Source: RFPW01 sp040401595 (GTDB lineage Bacteria; Pseudomonadota; Gammaproteobacteria; Burkholderiales; Burkholderiaceae_E). From it: 64,000 bases of DNA. The stretch spans positions 124,001-188,000 of the forward strand of contig JBBAOE010000002.1 of assembly GCA_040401595.1 (NCBI GenBank), in the 5' to 3' direction. The position numbers and the translations under genes are program-made. Numbering within the stretch: the stretch's first letter is position 1; every line of letters begins with the position of its first letter. The notes under the pieces were generated by a model that was not told the DNA's origin, ran no database searches, and saw only the letters and a program-made list of their open reading frames with translations. This document shows, in pieces, positions 52,496 to 61,042 of the stretch.

Positions 52496-53265
52496 AAGTC
52501 ACCGCACAAGGCTTGCAGCGCGGCAATCGCCGCCAGACCCGCGGTTTCAGTGCGCAATATTCTGGGCCCCATCCGGATCGCCTTGAATCCGGCTCGACCG
52601 GCGGCCTCGATCTCTTCCGGAGCAAACCCCGATTCTGGTCCAACCGCCAGCACCCAGCTGGTGCGCTCGTTCATGTCAATCGATTGGACGACTTGGCTTA
52701 AGCCTTCCTGAGCGAGCGGGTCGAGGATCAGGCGCTGAGTGTTTGGTGCAAGCGTAGTCTCGGCCATGTTCGAGCCGAGTCGCGCGAACGTCGCCCGCGC
52801 CGGTGACGGGGCCTCGATCGTGGGGAGTCGATCTTGTCCACTCTGCATGCAGGCTGAGATGGCGATTCGTTGCCAATGCTGGTGACGCTTCGTCGCGCGC
52901 TCCGGGTCGAGTTTGACTGCACTGCGATGGGTCGTCATGGGGAATACACCGCTGACGCCCAGTTCAATGGATTTCTCGATGATCCAGTCCATTCGGTCGG
53001 CAGCTGCGATGCCCTGTAGAAGGACGACGGTTAAGGCGGTGGCGGCAGTGGTCGTGATCAAGGTATCAATTTCGACCGAGCACTCGCCTCGATCCGCGCG
53101 CACCACCGTGGCCAATGCCCGACGTCCAGCCCCATCGAAGACCTGAATCTGAGCCCCGGGGCTGAGTCGCAAGACGCGTACGGCATGGTGTGCGGCCTCG
53201 GCGGACAGTTCGACCCGGGCGGATTCCAACAGTTGCTCGGGCATCAGCAAAAATCTTGGTGTCAT
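52492..53265 (-). CDS. rsmE: 16S rRNA (uracil-1498-N3)-methyltransferase RsmE
   Basis: A 257-residue SPOUT methyltransferase that modifies U1498 of 16S rRNA. It has an N-terminal PUA-like domain (SAEAAHHAVRVLRLSPGAQI) and the knotted domain with ADRMDWIIEKSIELGVSGVF, WQRIAISACMQSGQDRLP, AVGPESGFAPEEIEAA and RMGPRILRTETAGLAAIAAL, all family hallmarks. Its ATG at 53265 is the last of four ATGs in an 11-base tandem repeat (see separate entry), which may affect translation. Confidence 0.95.
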   Translation of the reverse strand: MTPRFLLMPEQLLESARVELSAEAAHHAVRVLRLSPGAQIQVFDGAGRRALATVVRADRGECSVEIDTLITTTAATALTVVLLQGIAAADRMDWIIEKSIELGVSGVFPMTTHRSAVKLDPERATKRHQHWQRIAISACMQSGQDRLPTIEAPSPARATFARLGSNMAETTLAPNTQRLILDPLAQEGLSQVVQSIDMNERTSWVLAVGPESGFAPEEIEAAGRAGFKAIRMGPRILRTETAGLAAIAALQALCGDF

Positions 53266-53298
53266 TGGGGTGTCATTGGGGTGTCATTGGGGTGTCAT
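53258..53298 (-). repeat. 11-base tandem repeat forming overlapping mini-ORFs at the rsmE start
   Basis: Three and a partial fourth copy of GGTGTCATTGG (plus strand) are head-to-tail. On the minus strand every unit carries ATGACACCCCA, so ATGs lie at 53298, 53287, 53276 and 53265. The first three each encode Met-Thr-Pro-Gln and stop at a TGA that overlaps the next ATG (ATGA). The last ATG is that of rsmE. A further in-frame ATG at 53310 extends the first peptide by four residues. Confidence 0.9.
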
Positions 53299-53309
53299 CA
53301 GGAAATTCA

Positions 53310-53350
53310 TTCAAAACCCCGATGCTAAACTAGAGGGCTGTCGAGGGCTG
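53310..53350 (+). promoter_or_regulatory. Probable gap promoter region
   Basis: GCTAAACT at 53324-53331 is a plausible -10 region, and the same octamer precedes pyk. A direct repeat GAGGGCTG at 53333-53340 and 53343-53350 follows, ten bases apart. No good -35 was found. Confidence 0.3.
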
Positions 53351-53370
53351 GGTTCAAAAGAGGTGTGTTG

Positions 53371-54381
53371 ATGACGATTCGTGTTGCAATCAATGGCTAC
53401 GGCCGCATTGGCCGCAATGTTCTGCGCGCTCACTACGAAAGCAGTAAGTCACACCCGCTTGAAATTGTGGCCATCAATGACCTCGGCGATGCTGAGACGA
53501 ATGCCCACCTGACCCGATATGACACAGCCCATGGTCGGTTTCCGGGGACGGTCTCGGTCGAGGGTGACGCCATGAACGTCAATGGCGATCGGATTCGGGT
53601 GTTTGCCGAGCGCAACCCAGCGGCGTTACCGTGGGGAGAGCTCGGTGTGGACGTGGTGCTGGAGTGTACGGGCTTGTTCACCAGCAAGGCGAAGGCTGGC
53701 GCCCACCTGCAGGGTGGTGCCAAAAAGGTGATCATCTCGGCGCCCGGTGGCGCAGATGTGGATGCCACGATTGTGTTTGGGATCAACCAGAACGTTCTGA
53801 AATCCAGCCATACCGTGATTTCCAACGCTTCCTGCACGACCAACTGCTTGGCTCCGCTCGTCAAGCCCCTGCACGATGCGATTGGTCTCGAGAGCGGTCT
53901 GATGACGACCGTCCATGCCTATACCAATGATCAGGTGTTGACCGACGTCTATCACGAGGATCTTCGGCGGGCGCGCAGCGCCACCATGTCGATGATTCCC
54001 ACCAAGACCGGTGCCGCTGCCGCGGTCGGTCTGGTGCTGCCCGAACTGAACGGGCGTCTGGATGGTTACGCGATCCGGGTCCCCACCATCAATGTCTCGA
54101 TTGTCGATCTTTCGTTCATTGCTGCTCGTGATACCAGCGTTGCCGAAGTCAATGCCATCATGAAAGCGGCCGCCGACGGTCCGCTGAAAGGCATCCTCGC
54201 CTATAACCAGGCGCCCCTGGTATCCGTTGACTTCAATCATGACCCGCACTCCAGCACCTTCGATTCGACTCTGACCAAGGTCAGTGGCCGCCTGGTGAAG
54301 GTTTCGAGTTGGTACGACAACGAATGGGGTTTCAGCAACCGGATGCTCGATACAGCGATGGCGCTGATGGCTGCGGTCTGA
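53371..54381 (+). CDS. gap: Glyceraldehyde-3-phosphate dehydrogenase
   Basis: A 336-residue NAD(P)-linked enzyme interconverting glyceraldehyde-3-phosphate and 1,3-bisphosphoglycerate. The N-terminal Rossmann motif is RVAINGYGRIGRNVLRAHYE and the catalytic cysteine is in NASCTTNCLAPL. ATG at 53371 has a GAGGTG site; the frame also reads from 53365. It opens the gap-pgk-(unknown)-pyk-fba region and would serve glycolysis and the Calvin cycle. Confidence 0.97.
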   Translation: MTIRVAINGYGRIGRNVLRAHYESSKSHPLEIVAINDLGDAETNAHLTRYDTAHGRFPGTVSVEGDAMNVNGDRIRVFAERNPAALPWGELGVDVVLECTGLFTSKAKAGAHLQGGAKKVIISAPGGADVDATIVFGINQNVLKSSHTVISNASCTTNCLAPLVKPLHDAIGLESGLMTTVHAYTNDQVLTDVYHEDLRRARSATMSMIPTKTGAAAAVGLVLPELNGRLDGYAIRVPTINVSIVDLSFIAARDTSVAEVNAIMKAAADGPLKGILAYNQAPLVSVDFNHDPHSSTFDSTLTKVSGRLVKVSSWYDNEWGFSNRMLDTAMALMAAV

Positions 54382-54446
54382 TTCGGCTAGCAGCCGACTC
54401 TCTGGTGCGTTGAAAAAAATCAGAATTTGAGCGGAGACCTCACGCC

Positions 54447-55643
54447 ATGAAATTCAGACGACTTGGGGATCTCGATCTGGCCGGCCAGCGGGTCTTCATC
54501 CGTGCCGACCTGAATATCCCGCTCAACGATGACGGCGCCATCACGGATGACACCCGGATCCGGGCGTCGGTTCCCGGGATTCGACATGCCATCGATGCGG
54601 GCGCCGCGGTGATGGTGACCTCGCATCTGGGTCGTCCGGTGGAGGGGCAGGTGCGGCCTGAAGACTCACTTGCACCCGTTGCCCAGCGCCTGAGTGATTT
54701 GCTCGGCTGCGAAGTTCGCTTGATTACCGACTGGGTTCCGGCGACTGCGCACAGTGCGCCTTCGTTTTCGGTGGCGCCGGGTGAGGTGGTTCTGCTCGAG
54801 AATTGCCGCTGCAATGAAGGTGAAAAAAAGAATGACCCGGCGCTTGCTGCCCGGATTGCCTCGCTATTCGACATCTATGTCAATGATGCGTTTGGAACGG
54901 CACATCGAGCCGAAGTGACGACGCATGGACTGGCGCTCGCCGCGAAGATTGCTTGCGCGGGTCCCCTGATGGCGGGGGAACTCGATGCACTGGGTCGCGC
55001 GCTGTCGAATCCCTGCAAGCCGATGGTTGCCATCGTGGCGGGCAGCAAAGTGTCGACCAAACTCAAGTTGCTTCGGACCCTGTCACGCCAGGTCGATCAG
55101 TTGATTGTCGGCGGTGGGATCGCGAATACCTTCCTGCTGGCGCAAGGGGTTCCGATCGGTCGTTCGCTGGCGGAACCAGATCTTGTCGGTGAAGCGCGGG
55201 CCATCATGGATGAAATGCGCGCCCGGGGCGCTGACGTTCCGCTGCCCGTTGATGTGGTGGTGGCAGAGGAGTTCTCGGCTCAGGCACCCGCCAAACATGT
55301 TTCCGTTGACCAGGTGGGCGCTCAGGATCGAATTCTGGACATCGGCCCTCGGTCGACCATTCGCCTGGCGCAAATCGTTTCGGAAGCGGGAACGATTGTC
55401 TGGAATGGTCCATTGGGTGTTTTTGAGTATGACCAGTTCGCCGGCGGCACCCGGCTGTTGGCCGCTGCCATTGCCCATTCGACTGCGTTTTCCATTGCCG
55501 GGGGTGGAGACACCCTGGCTGCGATTACAAAATTTGGAATTTCTCGCCAGGTGGGCTACATCTCAACCGGGGGCGGGGCGTTCCTGGAGTTTCTTGAAGG
55601 CCGGGATCTCCCGGCGGTGGTCGCCCTCGAAGCCCGAGCCTGA
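54447..55643 (+). CDS. pgk: Phosphoglycerate kinase
   Basis: A 398-residue enzyme transferring phosphate between 1,3-bisphosphoglycerate and ADP. Motifs: RVFIRADLNIPLNDDGAITD, MVTSHLGRPVEG, MVAIVAGSKVSTKLKLL, and the ATP-binding GPLGVFEYDQFAGGT with AGGGDTLAAI at the C-terminus. It lies 65 bases after gap on the same strand and is probably co-transcribed. Confidence 0.98.
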   Translation: MKFRRLGDLDLAGQRVFIRADLNIPLNDDGAITDDTRIRASVPGIRHAIDAGAAVMVTSHLGRPVEGQVRPEDSLAPVAQRLSDLLGCEVRLITDWVPATAHSAPSFSVAPGEVVLLENCRCNEGEKKNDPALAARIASLFDIYVNDAFGTAHRAEVTTHGLALAAKIACAGPLMAGELDALGRALSNPCKPMVAIVAGSKVSTKLKLLRTLSRQVDQLIVGGGIANTFLLAQGVPIGRSLAEPDLVGEARAIMDEMRARGADVPLPVDVVVAEEFSAQAPAKHVSVDQVGAQDRILDIGPRSTIRLAQIVSEAGTIVWNGPLGVFEYDQFAGGTRLLAAAIAHSTAFSIAGGGDTLAAITKFGISRQVGYISTGGGAFLEFLEGRDLPAVVALEARA

Positions 55644-55646
55644 GGT

Positions 55647-57068
55647 TTAAAGGGTCGGGCTAGACGGGGCCAGTCGAAAACCGAGCGAGCGCAAGCCGGA
55701 CCCCATCAGGGCAATCAATTCTTGCGGTTGCTCGATCCCGTCGGTGGGGAATTCGTTATCCGCAAGCGTGATGCCGTCGTGATCCAGGATTTCGATTCTG
55801 AGGCCTCGTCGTGAGGTCAGTGTTCGTGAGGTGCGTGCCTGAAGCTGGTTGGTATTTCGTCCAGCCGCGACGAGACGGTCGCGCCGATCGGCCAGGTTTC
55901 GTACAAGCCAGCTGATGACGCCGCTCTGAAGGGAAACGAATGCAATACGCGGGATATCCAGGAGTTCGACCGGGACGCGAAGGTGTCGCCTCAGGATGGG
56001 CTCCAACCGGGTACGGAGCTGTTCAAGGATGGGTTCGTCGGATGGTTGTTTGGGGTTGTCTGCGGGCTGCTCGAGGACCAGGAGGAGAAAACGCAATTGC
56101 CAAGGCCCGACCTCAGGGGAGGGTTCGGACCCGGTTCCAGCAATCCGGTCAAGAACGTTGACGCCGTCAGCCACGGCCTGAATCAGGTGTTGCATCGGCA
56201 ACCACCGCAGACCTGACAGCGTGCGCGCCGGCACCAGTCCGGGCAACACGAGCGTCGCAGTCTGCATGGCCAACGGTTCGTTGCTGAGTAATTGAGTCAG
56301 TTCGAGTCGGGCCTCGTCGTGGAGCCGATAGTTGAATGGACCCGAGATGGCAATCGGAAAGGCATAGACCGAGCGCATGGGACGACGACGTTCATCGGGC
56401 TGGCAACTCGGGCATTGTGCGCGACAGGCAAAGTCATCTGCGACGCTGAGCAGAAGATCGAGTGCTTTGCGGTCGTTGCTGGTTTCGGTGGACTCAGACG
56501 ATGGGGGCGTCAACGCCCAATCAGCGCTACGGTCCAGATCGGCGAGGATGCCAGCCGGTTGTGCCAGGGCGCCAGAGACCAGGTCGACCTGAGACTCAAC
56601 GGGTTGCGCCCCCAACGCCACCAGAGCGGCGCGTAAGGCGCACTCCCGACCAGCACAAAATTCGATCCCCAGCATTTCCGCCAGCGCATCCGTCTGGCGT
56701 CTGGACTCTGAAGGCTTTGAATTCGCGAGTCGGCGGGCTTCATCGATCAAACGACGGGTGGTCTCGTCAGAACTGCGTCGGCGGGCGCCTGACCATGCAA
56801 TCGGATTGGGCGGTCGATGGGCTTGGGTGAGGTACTGGGTACGATCGGTATCTGGCACGGGGAGTGGCTCATGGGCGCAAAATTGGAAGGCAGCAACTGG
56901 GTCGCCAGCAAGCGCCAGTCCCAAACGGTCTTCGGGTTGGAAGTAGTTGCCGTCTTTTGGCCGTTGACCGGTCCTGGATAGCGCTAAACTGCGGCCATGG
57001 CTCGCGGAGGCTGGCTTTCTGGCTGTTCCTGATGCCGGCCATCGCTTCGGAGTTTCACTTATGACCAT
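55647..57068 (-). CDS. Unknown protein opposite the pgk-pyk interval
   Basis: An uninterrupted frame of about 425-473 residues on the strand opposite the glycolytic genes, convergent with pgk. I do not recognise it. It is soluble-looking, has a CRAQCPSCQPDE cysteine cluster (CxxC-like, possibly metal-binding) near the middle, helical stretches such as QLRFLLLVLEQPADNPKQP, and a C-terminal ITLADNEFPTDGIEQPQELI. The reading could be extended to 57296 only by crossing antisense to pyk, which I reject. Starts are ATG 57068 or TTG 56924, the latter with GAAG ahead of it. Confidence 0.6.
   Translation of the reverse strand: MVISETPKRWPASGTARKPASASHGRSLALSRTGQRPKDGNYFQPEDRLGLALAGDPVAAFQFCAHEPLPVPDTDRTQYLTQAHRPPNPIAWSGARRRSSDETTRRLIDEARRLANSKPSESRRQTDALAEMLGIEFCAGRECALRAALVALGAQPVESQVDLVSGALAQPAGILADLDRSADWALTPPSSESTETSNDRKALDLLLSVADDFACRAQCPSCQPDERRRPMRSVYAFPIAISGPFNYRLHDEARLELTQLLSNEPLAMQTATLVLPGLVPARTLSGLRWLPMQHLIQAVADGVNVLDRIAGTGSEPSPEVGPWQLRFLLLVLEQPADNPKQPSDEPILEQLRTRLEPILRRHLRVPVELLDIPRIAFVSLQSGVISWLVRNLADRRDRLVAAGRNTNQLQARTSRTLTSRRGLRIEILDHDGITLADNEFPTDGIEQPQELIALMGSGLRSLGFRLAPSSPTL
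56970..56995 (+). promoter_or_regulatory. Possible pyk promoter
   Basis: TTGACC near 56966 and GCTAAACT near 56983 lie upstream of pyk with a spacing shorter than ideal (about 15). GCTAAACT also occurs before gap, suggesting shared control. It overlaps the 5' part of the opposite unknown gene. Confidence 0.3.
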
Positions 57069-58497
57069 GCATCGTGCGACCAAGATTGTCGCGACCCTTG
57101 GCCCAGCCACCGCCGACCCCGCCGTCCTTGAGCGGGTTCTCGCTGCCGGCGTTAACGTGGTCCGGATGAATTTCTCCCATGGCAGTGCCGAGGAACATAC
57201 CGCCCGGGTTGCTCTGGTACGTCGCCTAGCGGCTGCCCTTGGCCGAGACGTGGGCATCCTGGCCGACTTGCAGGGCCCCAAGATCCGCATCGGCAAATTC
57301 GCGCAAGAGCGTATCGAACTTCAAGAAGGCGACGTTTTTACATTTGATATCGACTGCACCCTGGGGGATCAGGAGCGGGTTGGGCTGGATTACCCCGAGC
57401 TGATCGAGGACGTCCAGGCCGCAGACATCCTTCTGCTCGATGACGGGCGCATGAAAATGCGCGTCGACCAGGTCGCCAGTCGCACGATTCGTTGCACCGT
57501 GTTGCAGAACGGCAGTCTGTCGAACCGCAAGGGCATCAATCGTCAGGGGGGCGGGTTGTCGGCTCCCGCATTGACAGCGAAGGATATGGACGACATCCGG
57601 GTCGCCGTCTCCTTTGACGCGGATTTCATCGCCGTGTCGTTTCCTAAAACCGCCGCTGACATGTACATGGCACGTGAACTCGCCCGCGCCGCCGGCGGAC
57701 GTGCCCAGATGATCGCCAAGATCGAACGGTTTGAAGCCATTGATGAACTGGCCAGCATTCTCGAAGCAAGCGACGGTGTCATGGTCGCGCGCGGCGATCT
57801 GGCGGTCGAGGTCGGTGACGCCGCGGTACCTGGTCTGCAGAAGCGCATCATCCGCATGGCCCGCGAACTCAATCGGTTCACCATCACGGCAACCCAGATG
57901 ATGGAATCGATGATCGAATCTCCAGTGCCGACCCGGGCTGAGGTTTCAGACGTTGCCAATGCAGTTCTGGATGGAACCGACGCGGTGATGCTGTCCGCCG
58001 AAACAGCGGCGGGGCATTACCCAGTTGAAGCGGTTCAGGCGATGGATCGGGTCTGCGTCGAGGCCGAGAAATCCCACCCGGTGCGGCTCGACACTGGGCT
58101 TCTGGATCGTGGCTTCACGCGGATCGATCAGTCGATCGCAGTCAGTGCGCTGTTCGCGGCCCATCATATGAAGGCAAGGGCGTTGGTCGCGCTGACCCAG
58201 TCGGGTTCGACTGCGTTGTGGATGAGTCGTTTCAATAGCGGCGTACCGATTTTCGCGTTGACCCCTGAAGACAAGACGCGCCGGCGCGTCAGCCTGTATC
58301 GGGATGTCACGCCGGTATTGATGCCGGGTGGCGTGGCTGAGGATCGGGATATGTTGATGGCCGAAGCGGAGGCCTTGTTGCTGGCCCGGGGTATCGCCAG
58401 CCCTGGCGATGTGATTGTCGTGACCTGCGGTGAACCGCTTGGAAAAAGCGGCGGAACCAACACAATGAAGATTATCAAGGTCGGGGTCGATCGGTAA
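57061..58497 (+). CDS. pyk: Pyruvate kinase
   Basis: A 478-residue enzyme that makes pyruvate and ATP from phosphoenolpyruvate. Motifs are TKIVATLGPATADPAVLERV, VVRMNFSHGSAEEH, ILADLQGPKIRIGKF, the metal/substrate lysine region AQMIAKIERFEAIDEL, DGVMVARGDLAVE and ITATQMMESMIESPVPTRAE. It is the catabolic partner of this otherwise reversible gene set. Confidence 0.97.
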   Translation: MTMHRATKIVATLGPATADPAVLERVLAAGVNVVRMNFSHGSAEEHTARVALVRRLAAALGRDVGILADLQGPKIRIGKFAQERIELQEGDVFTFDIDCTLGDQERVGLDYPELIEDVQAADILLLDDGRMKMRVDQVASRTIRCTVLQNGSLSNRKGINRQGGGLSAPALTAKDMDDIRVAVSFDADFIAVSFPKTAADMYMARELARAAGGRAQMIAKIERFEAIDELASILEASDGVMVARGDLAVEVGDAAVPGLQKRIIRMARELNRFTITATQMMESMIESPVPTRAEVSDVANAVLDGTDAVMLSAETAAGHYPVEAVQAMDRVCVEAEKSHPVRLDTGLLDRGFTRIDQSIAVSALFAAHHMKARALVALTQSGSTALWMSRFNSGVPIFALTPEDKTRRRVSLYRDVTPVLMPGGVAEDRDMLMAEAEALLLARGIASPGDVIVVTCGEPLGKSGGTNTMKIIKVGVDR

Positions 58498-58558
58498 TGT
58501 TCGAACGTTTAACAAATGTCAGAGTGATGGCAACCTGAATCATCTGGAGGAGACTACG

Positions 58559-59623
58559 ATGCCGCTCGTTTCTATGCGCCAATTGCTGGACCATGCCGCC
58601 GAAGCCGGCTATGGCATTCCGGCTTTCAACGTCAATAATCTGGAGCAGGTGCAGGCGATCATGTCGGCCGCGGCTGAAGTTGATGCGCCGGTGATCATGC
58701 AGGCCTCTGCAGGCGCGCGCAAATACGCGGGTGAGCTGTTTTTGCGTCACCTCATCGAGGCGGCCTTGGAAAGCTATCCGCAGGTACCTGTGGTCATGCA
58801 CCAGGATCATGGTCAGTCGCCCGCGGTTTGCACGCAAGCGATGCGACTCGGTTTCTCATCCGTGATGATGGACGGATCGCTGGAAGAAGACGGGAAGACG
58901 ATCGCGTCCTACGATTACAACGTGGAGGTGACGCGTCGGGTGGTCGACACGGCCCATTCGATCGGCGTCACGGTGGAGGGGGAACTGGGCTGCCTGGGGT
59001 CGCTTGAGACCATGAAGGGTGACAAGGAAGATGGTCATGGGACTGAGGACACCATGACCCGCGAGCAACTCCTGACCGATCCGGAACAGGCAGCGGATTT
59101 TGTCCAGCGCACTCAGGTCGATGCCCTTGCGATCGCGATCGGAACCAGCCATGGCGCCTATAAATTCTCACGCAAACCCACGGGCGATATCCTGGCGATC
59201 GACCGGATCCGGGAGATCCACCAGCGGCTTCCGAACACCCATCTCGTCATGCACGGATCGTCGAGCGTGCCTCAGGATCTGCTTGCCAAGATCCGGGAAT
59301 TCGGCGGCAACATGAACGAGACGTATGGTGTGCCGGTGGAAGAGATCCAGCATGCGATCAAGTTCGGCGTGCGCAAGATCAACATTGACACCGACATTCG
59401 CCTGGCGATGACTGCGGCGATCCGCGAATATCTCTATCTCCATCCCGATAAATTTGATCCGCGAGACTACCTGAAACCCGCCACCGCAGCGGCTAAGGCA
59501 ATCTGCAAGCAGCGCTACGAAGAATTCGGTTGCGCTGGTCAGGCGTCAAAGATTCGTCCGCTCAATCTCTCGGTGATGATTGATCGCTACAAGCGCGGAG
59601 AACTCGCACAAGTCATTCATTGA
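58559..59623 (+). CDS. fba: Class II fructose-bisphosphate aldolase
   Basis: A 354-residue zinc aldolase cleaving fructose-1,6-bisphosphate, or in the Calvin cycle forming fructose- and sedoheptulose-bisphosphates. Zinc-site motifs are VVMHQDHGQSPAVC and VEGELGCLGSLE, with LVMHGSSSVPQDLL and KINIDTDIRLAMTAAIREYL in the C-terminal half. A GGAGG site precedes the ATG. The length matches the Calvin-type (CbbA-like) subgroup. It is convergent with the DUF3833 gene. Confidence 0.96.
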   Translation: MPLVSMRQLLDHAAEAGYGIPAFNVNNLEQVQAIMSAAAEVDAPVIMQASAGARKYAGELFLRHLIEAALESYPQVPVVMHQDHGQSPAVCTQAMRLGFSSVMMDGSLEEDGKTIASYDYNVEVTRRVVDTAHSIGVTVEGELGCLGSLETMKGDKEDGHGTEDTMTREQLLTDPEQAADFVQRTQVDALAIAIGTSHGAYKFSRKPTGDILAIDRIREIHQRLPNTHLVMHGSSSVPQDLLAKIREFGGNMNETYGVPVEEIQHAIKFGVRKINIDTDIRLAMTAAIREYLYLHPDKFDPRDYLKPATAAAKAICKQRYEEFGCAGQASKIRPLNLSVMIDRYKRGELAQVIH

Positions 59624-59626
59624 TCC

Positions 59627-60211
59627 TCAGTCGCGCCGGAAGGCGATGGTGAGTTCACCGACCCGAACACCCCAGAACCGCATGTCCGCGCGGTTCAGTA
59701 GCGTGCTTTCGTCGACCAGAATCATCCAGTCGTCCATGCGAACGTCCAAGGTGGTATCGCCGTAGGGAATTCGCAGGAAATAAGCCCAGTTCAGGGCGTT
59801 GCCAGCGGCGGTGCCACTAGCGCCGCCGATGACATCGCCCGCCTCGCCACGGTATTGACCAGGCGATTCCTCGGTAATCTGCCAGACCCGTTTTTGTTGC
59901 TCGCCATCCGACCAGACGAAACGCTCATCGAGCGTGCCGTGGGGTCGGCCATCCTTCGTCTCCCATCGCGCGTCGATATCGACCACAAATCGGCGCAACA
60001 CTTTGCCGGAACGGTCCTGCACCATGCCCCATCCGCGGACATGGCCATTGAAGTATTTCTTGATGTCGAGTTTGGGGGTGGCGTTCGCGTATTCAGCCGG
60101 TTGGGGTGCGGCACATCCGGTCAATTGGGCAGCGCCGAGTAGCCCCAGGGGCAATAGAAGTGCGGTACTGAAGGATCGCAGGCGTGCGATCCATCGCTGT
60201 CTGGTCGTCAT
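59627..60211 (-). CDS. DUF3833 family lipoprotein
   Basis: A 194-residue protein with a leader ending in the lipobox-like LLGAAQLTGCAA, so probably a lipoprotein, and the DUF3833 body: KLDIKKYFNGHVRGWGMVQD, RRFVVDIDARWETKDG, DERFVWSDGEQQKRVW, and the end DESTLLNRADMRFWGVRVGE. Function is unknown. It comes after cbbY on the same strand, separated by 24 bases. Confidence 0.9.
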   Translation of the reverse strand: MTTRQRWIARLRSFSTALLLPLGLLGAAQLTGCAAPQPAEYANATPKLDIKKYFNGHVRGWGMVQDRSGKVLRRFVVDIDARWETKDGRPHGTLDERFVWSDGEQQKRVWQITEESPGQYRGEAGDVIGGASGTAAGNALNWAYFLRIPYGDTTLDVRMDDWMILVDESTLLNRADMRFWGVRVGELTIAFRRD

Positions 60212-60235
60212 GGTGATTGGTCCTGTCTGGTTGGC

Positions 60236-61042
60236 TCAGCCGGAGTGGGATCTGGCCAGGTGCGCAGCATGCCACTGAACGAGATCATCCAGGCAAACGC
60301 GATCATTCGATTTTGGAAAAGCATCGGTGTTCGATGGGGTCGTCCAGCCGGTGCGCACGTGAAGGCCTGGGCCACTGGCGAACGTGCCCTCATCGCTGGC
60401 ACGCTCAAAATAGACGCTGCGGGTCAGGATCACTGGTATCCGGGCGCCGCAGGCGGCTTGGATCCCATTGGGCGAATCCTCGATGGCGACTGTCTGCATG
60501 GCCGAAATTCCGCTTTCGCCCAGGTGCGCTGCGGCGCGTTCATAAGCCTCGGGATGCGGTTTTTTTGCACCGACGTCTTCGCCGCAAATCAGGATCTGAA
60601 ACCACTGCGACCAATGCCGGCCAAGATGAGGCGTCAGGAGTGCGTCAACATTGCTCCGGCTGGTCGTGGTCACGATGCCTTGAATCATCGCCCGGTCCCG
60701 GCATTCGGTCAGCAGCTCGAGCACTCCAGGACGCAGCGGGATCGGATGCGACCCCATGCGTTGGGCATAGAGGGTGTTCTTGTGCTGATGCAGTTGACGG
60801 GCGAGCGCCTCGCGTTGCGCGAGATCCGATGGGGCCGCGGGTTGCGCCAGAAGATCGTGCAGGATACGTTCACGACCGCCCGTGATCTGCAGCAGTTCAC
60901 CATACCGTTCGGCTTCCCATCGCCAGCCTAAACCGGCTGACTCGAAGGCCAGATTGAATGCGGGCCGGTGGCCATCCCGTTCGGTTTCGGCCAGCGTTCC
61001 ATCGACATCCCAAAGAATCGCGCGCAGCGCCGGGGTTGCCAT
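60236..61042 (-). CDS. cbbY: CbbY-type HAD phosphatase
   Basis: A 268-residue haloacid-dehalogenase phosphatase: motif I AILWDVDGTLAETERDGHRP, family-specific FNLAFESAGLGWRWEAERYG, motif II GIVTTTSRSN, and the end VAIEDSPNGIQAACGARIPV. The CbbY sub-family removes the RuBisCO inhibitor xylulose-1,5-bisphosphate. Being last in a cbb set supports that reading. The stop of cbbZ overlaps its start. Confidence 0.92.
   Translation of the reverse strand: MATPALRAILWDVDGTLAETERDGHRPAFNLAFESAGLGWRWEAERYGELLQITGGRERILHDLLAQPAAPSDLAQREALARQLHQHKNTLYAQRMGSHPIPLRPGVLELLTECRDRAMIQGIVTTTSRSNVDALLTPHLGRHWSQWFQILICGEDVGAKKPHPEAYERAAAHLGESGISAMQTVAIEDSPNGIQAACGARIPVILTRSVYFERASDEGTFASGPGLHVRTGWTTPSNTDAFPKSNDRVCLDDLVQWHAAHLARSHSG

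Noticed and set aside
57069..57296. N-terminal extension of the unknown protein opposite pyk
   Set aside because: It is antisense to the start of pyk and reads as arginine/alanine-rich shadow sequence.
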